A stretch of DNA of 64,000 nt from Liolophura sinensis. Lineage: Eukaryota; Mollusca; Polyplacophora; Chitonida; Chitonidae. How positions within the stretch are numbered: the first letter of the stretch is position 1; each line of letters starts with the position of its first letter. The DNA is taken from positions 3,282,373 through 3,346,372 of the forward strand of contig NC_088306.1 in NCBI RefSeq assembly GCF_032854445.1, written 5' to 3'. Below, piece by piece: positions 61,301 through 64,000 of the stretch. The notes below the pieces were generated by a model. It did no database searches and was not told the DNA's origin. It saw nothing but the letters and a program-made list of their open reading frames with translations. The position numbers were made by a program, and so were the translations under genes.

Positions 61301-63287
61301 GATACACTTTATACTGTGGTCCTTGGGATACACTGTATACTGTGGTCTTTGGGATACACTGTATACTGTGGTCCGTGGGATACACTGTATACTGTGGTCC
61401 TTGGGATACACTGTATACTGTGGTCCTTGGGATACACTGTATACTGTGGTCCTTGGGATACACTGCATACTGTGGTCCGTGGGATACACTGCATATTATG
61501 GTCCGTGGGATACACTGTATACTGTGGTTCGTGGGATACACTGTATACTGTGGTCCTGGGGATACACTGTATACTATGGTCCTTGGGATACGCTGTATAC
61601 TATGGTCTGTGGGATACACTGTATACTATGGTCCTTGGGATACACTGTATACTATGGTCCTTGGGATACACTGTATACTGTGGTCCTTGGGATACACTGT
61701 ATACTATGGTCCTTGGGATACACTGTATACTGTGGTCCGTGGGATACACTGTATACTATGGTCTTTGGGATACACTGTATACTGTGGTCCTTGGGATACA
61801 CTGCATACTGTGGTCCTTGGGATACACTGTATACTATGGTCCGTGGGATACACTGTATACTGTGGTCCTTGGGATACACTGTATACTTTGGTCTGTGGGA
61901 TACACTGTATACTGTGGTCCTTGGGATACACTGTATACTGTGGTCCTGGGGATACACTGTATACTGTGGTCTGTGGGATACACTGTATACTGTGGTCCTT
62001 GGGATACACTGTATACCATGGTCCTTGGGATACACTGTATACTGTGGTCCTGGGGATACACTGTACACTATGATCCTTGGGATACACTGTATACTGTGGT
62101 CCTTGGGATACACTGTATACCATGGTCCTTGGGATACACTGTATACTGTGGTCCGTGGGATACACTGTATACTGTGGTACTTGGGATACACTGTATACTG
62201 TGGTCCTTGGGATACACTGTATATTGTGGTCTTTGGGATACACTGTATACTGTGGTCCTTAGGATACACTGTATACTGTGGTCTTTGGGATACACTGTAT
62301 ACTGTGGTCCGTGGGATACACTGTATACTGTGGTCCTTGGGATACGCTGCATTCTGTGGTCCGTGGGATACACTGTATACTGTGATCCTTGGGATACACT
62401 GTATACTGTGGTCCTGGGGATACACTGTATACTGTGGTCCTTGGGATACATTGCATACTGTGGTCCGTGGGATACACTGTATATTGTGGTCCGTGGGATA
62501 CACTGTATACTATGGTCCTTGGGATACACTGCATACTGTGGTCCGTGGGATACACTGTATACTATGGTCCTTGGGATACACTGTATACCATGGTCCTTGG
62601 GATACACTGTATACTATGGTCCGTGGGATACACTGCATACTGTGGTCCGTGGGATACACTGTATACTGTGGTCCTTGGGATACACTGCATACTGTGGTCC
62701 TGGGGATACACTGTATATTGTGATCCGTGGGATACACTGTATATTGTGGTCCTTGGGATACACTGTATATTATGGTCCGTGGGATACACTGTGTACTATG
62801 GTCCTTGGGATACGCTGTATACTATGGTCTGTGGGATACACTGTATACTATGGTCCGTGGGATACACTGTATACTATGGTCCTAGGGATACACTGTATAC
62901 TGTGGTCCATGGGATACACTGTATACTGTGGTCCTGGGGATACACTGTATATTATGGTCCGTGGGATACACTGTATACTATGGTCCTGGGGATACACTGC
63001 AGCCGTTTTGGTAAGTTACTTATGAACTTTCTGACATTGAGAACAGGAGATTCTTCAAATTACCTGTCCAGGGCCGGGTTTGAACTCACATCTCTAGTGC
63101 CTTAGAGATGGAAAGGTAAATGCCTGTAAGCGCAGTCCACCCCGTGTTATGTTAAGGAATTGTACATTTGTGTATTTTACAGGAGGAAATGAACGCTATG
63201 ATGTCTCACTACTGTGGCAATGCCGAATTAGTCGCTGAAGTCAAACGGTTACGAGCTGAAAACGAGAGATTGAAAAGAAGGATCTGA
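49381..63287 (+). CDS. NEDD1: NEDD1, gamma-tubulin ring complex targeting WD40 protein (13 exons, 675 aa)
   Basis: Exons: 49381-49504, 50373-50473, 51191-51307, 52564-52704, 52909-53138, 53990-54200, 54893-55004, 55326-55400, 56194-56268, 58316-58482, 59586-59712, 60520-60962, 63183-63287; phases agree throughout and the product is close in length to vertebrate NEDD1 (about 660 aa). Residues 1-300 form the WD40 propeller; NWND-YIASGS-SGEIILHSV, APASG-FSP and GLDKRI stretches match the human protein as I recall it. The middle is Ser/Pro-rich with two FSPL motifs (exons 8 and 10). Residues 605-675 are helical and end VKRLRAENERLKRRI, matching the human gamma-tubulin-binding C-terminus. The protein tethers gamma-TuRC to centrosomes and spindle microtubules and is controlled by mitotic kinases in vertebrates. 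Exon 11 contains an in-frame LISHPSS duplication. Introns 3, 9, 10 and 12 and the 3' end carry minisatellites. The stop codon lies in the first unit of one array. Confidence 0.96.
49540..49875 (+). repeat. Dispersed repeat family C, copy 3, in NEDD1 intron 1
   Basis: TTACCTTTCATAAAG, CTAAAATTGAAAAAAAG, CATTATAACTTTTTCAAAC, TTTAAACACTGTAG, GGTATGAGTCTAATG and GCCTCTTTAA line up in order with copy 1. Confidence 0.5.
51680..51840. repeat. 44-bp tandem repeat, about 3.5 copies, in NEDD1 intron 3
   Basis: The unit contains CCCAAATACCCACCACACAA and TACCAAGGGGCCGTC. The first unit is the most diverged. Confidence 0.9.
53228..53360 (+). mobile_element. SINE family 1 fragment in NEDD1 intron 5
   Basis: GTGAGTTCAAGTCCAGCTCA (B box) through GTGGGAAGGTCTGCCAGCAA to CATAATGCTGGCCGCTG, where it stops before the 3' end. 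Confidence 0.8.
54417..54664 (-). mobile_element. SINE family 1, nearly full length, NEDD1 intron 6
   Basis: From TTTATTTATGTATTTGATTG to GCAGGCAGACTAACC. The head is diverged and cut short; the body and B box are clear. Confidence 0.85.
55956..56152 (+). mobile_element. SINE family 1, 5'-truncated, NEDD1 intron 8
   Basis: GCGTCTCACCAATGCGGTCG through GCGAGTTCAAGTCCAGGTCA to CATCAATCAAATAAATAAAT. It ends about 40 bases before exon 9. Confidence 0.88.
56416..56778 (-). mobile_element. SINE family 2, full length, inside the intron 9 array
   Basis: The (GAGT)n tail, GCTTGGGGTTTAACATCGTA end, GCTGAACGCCAAGCGAGG body and the tRNA-like head (CTGGATCTACCGCTTCTGAA ... CTGTGCTATCC) are all present. 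TGTTGGTAATGA flanks it on both sides (56404-56415, 56779-56790), as expected for a target-site duplication, although that word also belongs to the host array. Confidence 0.85.
57224..57493 (-). mobile_element. SINE family 1, full length, inside the intron 9 array
   Basis: The 12-bp repeat ACGTTGGTAATG flanks it (57212-57223 and 57494-57505). The ACG start is a rare variant in the surrounding ATG-type array, so the match is best explained as a target-site duplication. Tail, body and tRNA-like head are present. Confidence 0.92.
58540..59045. repeat. Minisatellite in NEDD1 intron 10 with splice-donor-like units
   Basis: Units contain AGAGAGGTAACTGACTCACT and ACTTAG(C/T)CAC(A/T)... in two alternating forms of about 23 and 27 bp. 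The core AGAGAGGTAACTG is the same as the exon-10/intron-10 junction (58477-58489). At least six exact AGAGAGGTAACTGA words are present, and one AGAGAGGTAAGTGA at about 58695-58708. Confidence 0.85.
59860..60000 (+). repeat. Diverged SINE-like end with (CAAT)n tail, NEDD1 intron 11
   Basis: CATCATCATATAAGTGAAAA and GAGCATGACATTGAACACCC resemble a SINE family 1 end, followed by (ATCA)n instead of AAATAAATA. Confidence 0.45.
60228..60352 (+). mobile_element. SINE family 1, 5'-truncated, NEDD1 intron 11
   Basis: CAGTGGGAAGGTCTGTCAGC through ACCATAATGCTGGCAGCTGT to CAGTCAAATAAATAAATATA. It ends about 170 bases before exon 12. Confidence 0.85.
61075..63000. repeat. 26-bp minisatellite, about 74 copies, NEDD1 intron 12
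   Basis: The unit is GGGATACACTGTATACTGTG + GTCCTT, with frequent CCGT, CTGT, CTTT and CCTG variants at its end. It has no stop codon in any of the six frames, so very long spurious frames arise (for example 61043-63025). It occupies most of the 2.2-kb last intron, between the coding exons at 60520-60962 and 63183-63287. Confidence 0.97.
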
Positions 63288-63777
63288 TCAGTGGGGGAAA
63301 CCTTGAAAAGAAGGATCTGATCAGTGGGGGAAACCTCGAAAAGAAGGATCTGATCAGTGGGGGGAAACCTTGAAAAGAAGGATCTGATCAGTGGGGGAAA
63401 CCATGAAAAGAAGGATCTGATCAGTGGGGGAAACCTTGAAAAGAAGGATCTGATCAGTGGGGGAAACCTCGAAAAGAAGGATCTGATCAGTGGGGGAAAC
63501 CATGAAAAGAAGGATCTGATCAGTGGGGGAAACCTCGAAATGAAGGATCTGATCAGTGGGGGAAACCTCGAAATGAAGGATCTGATCAGTGGGGGAAACA
63601 TCGAAAAGAAGGATCTGATCAGTGGGGGAAACCTCGAAATGAAGGATCTGATCAGTGGGGGAAACCTCGAAATGAAGGATCTGATCAGTGGGGGAAACAT
63701 CGAAAAGAAGGATCTGATCAGTGGGGGAAACCTCGAAAAGAAGGATCTGGTCAGTGGGAGAAACCTCAAAACAATTT
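63262..63777. repeat. 33-bp minisatellite, about 15 copies, beginning in NEDD1 exon 13
   Basis: The first unit covers the NEDD1 codons RLKRRI and the TGA stop (to 63287); the unit AAAAGAAGGATCTGATCAGT + GGGGGAAACCTCG then repeats through the 3' UTR. Being a multiple of three, it leaves an open frame (63357-63782) made of an 11-residue repeat, which is not expected to be a gene. Confidence 0.95.
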
Positions 63778-64000
63778 TCTGACTGTGATATTATGCTTGT
63801 TTTTTGTTTTGTTTTGTTTTTTTTTTCTCCCAGAAGACTTTGTGTACATCTAGAATTTGGAATCGGCACTCTCATCTAGCCAGAAAATTGCAATTGGCAC
63901 ACCTTTGGACAAAGATTTGTTACTGAACTTCACATTTTAGAGGAATTGTTTTTCAACCCTCCGCTAACTTTGTCTGAAGAGTAATGTCACCTACATGTAA
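63778..64000 (+). other. Distal 3' region of NEDD1
   Basis: No AATAAA occurs between the 33-bp array and the window end, so the mRNA either ends beyond the window or uses a variant signal. No other feature is seen. Confidence 0.4.

Noticed and set aside
61043-63025. 660-codon open frame on the + strand
   Set aside because: It is entirely made by a 26-bp tandem array with no stops in any frame, lies in a NEDD1 intron, and the same stretch is open on both strands.
63357-63782. 141-codon frame of 11-residue repeats after NEDD1
   Set aside because: It is a by-product of a 33-bp array beyond the NEDD1 stop codon.

Overview
This is animal nuclear DNA: introns with GT/AG borders, AT-rich intergenic sequence, many tRNA-derived SINEs and many minisatellites. 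The main SINE family (tRNA-like head with A and B boxes, 3' end AATATTCTTGAGTACGGCG followed by an AAATAAATA tail) is a type I associate with molluscs and other lophotrochozoans, so a bivalve or gastropod is the best guess; this rests on recognition, not on a search. Three host genes can be assembled exon by exon, all on the + strand. (1) 9265-14720: a five-exon SLC16/monocarboxylate-transporter-like gene (516 aa). (2) 23240-30503: a second five-exon SLC16-like gene (549 aa) with the same intron phases and the same 144-bp exons 2 and 3, so the two are tandem paralogues. (3) 49381-63287: a complete 13-exon NEDD1 gene (675 aa), a WD40 protein with a C-terminal helical domain that recruits the gamma-tubulin ring complex to centrosomes and spindles. 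The transporters and NEDD1 have no evident functional link; they are simply neighbours. Layout: 0-9 kb is gene-free with SINE pieces, a TTAA-flanked inverted-repeat element and short tandem repeats. 9-15 kb is transporter 1. 15-23 kb holds a 17-bp array, SINE pieces, a decayed MULE DNA-transposon transposase (19.6-20.2 kb) beside a decayed reverse-transcriptase remnant (20.5-21.4 kb), and palindromic MITE-like elements (21.6-22.1 kb). 23-30.5 kb is transporter 2, with a 24-bp minisatellite in intron 1. 31-49 kb is gene-poor: SINEs, a 33-bp irregular array (37.9-38.8 kb), an unrecognised decayed coding remnant (38.9-39.6 kb), a long AT run and a broken Ty3/Gypsy fossil (42.3-45.8 kb, minus strand). 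49-64 kb is NEDD1, whose introns and 3' end are unusually rich in minisatellites. The most unusual feature is at NEDD1. A 33-bp tandem array starts on the last codons and stop codon of the gene. A second array in intron 10 repeats a motif matching the real exon-10 splice donor. A third array in the last intron (about 74 copies of 26 bp) is open in all six frames. A fourth array in intron 9 was invaded by one copy of each of two SINE families. I found no bacterial-type system, CRISPR or intact virus. Nothing here is clearly a new molecular system; the gene-edge-seeded minisatellites and the divergent transporter paralogue deserve the closest look.
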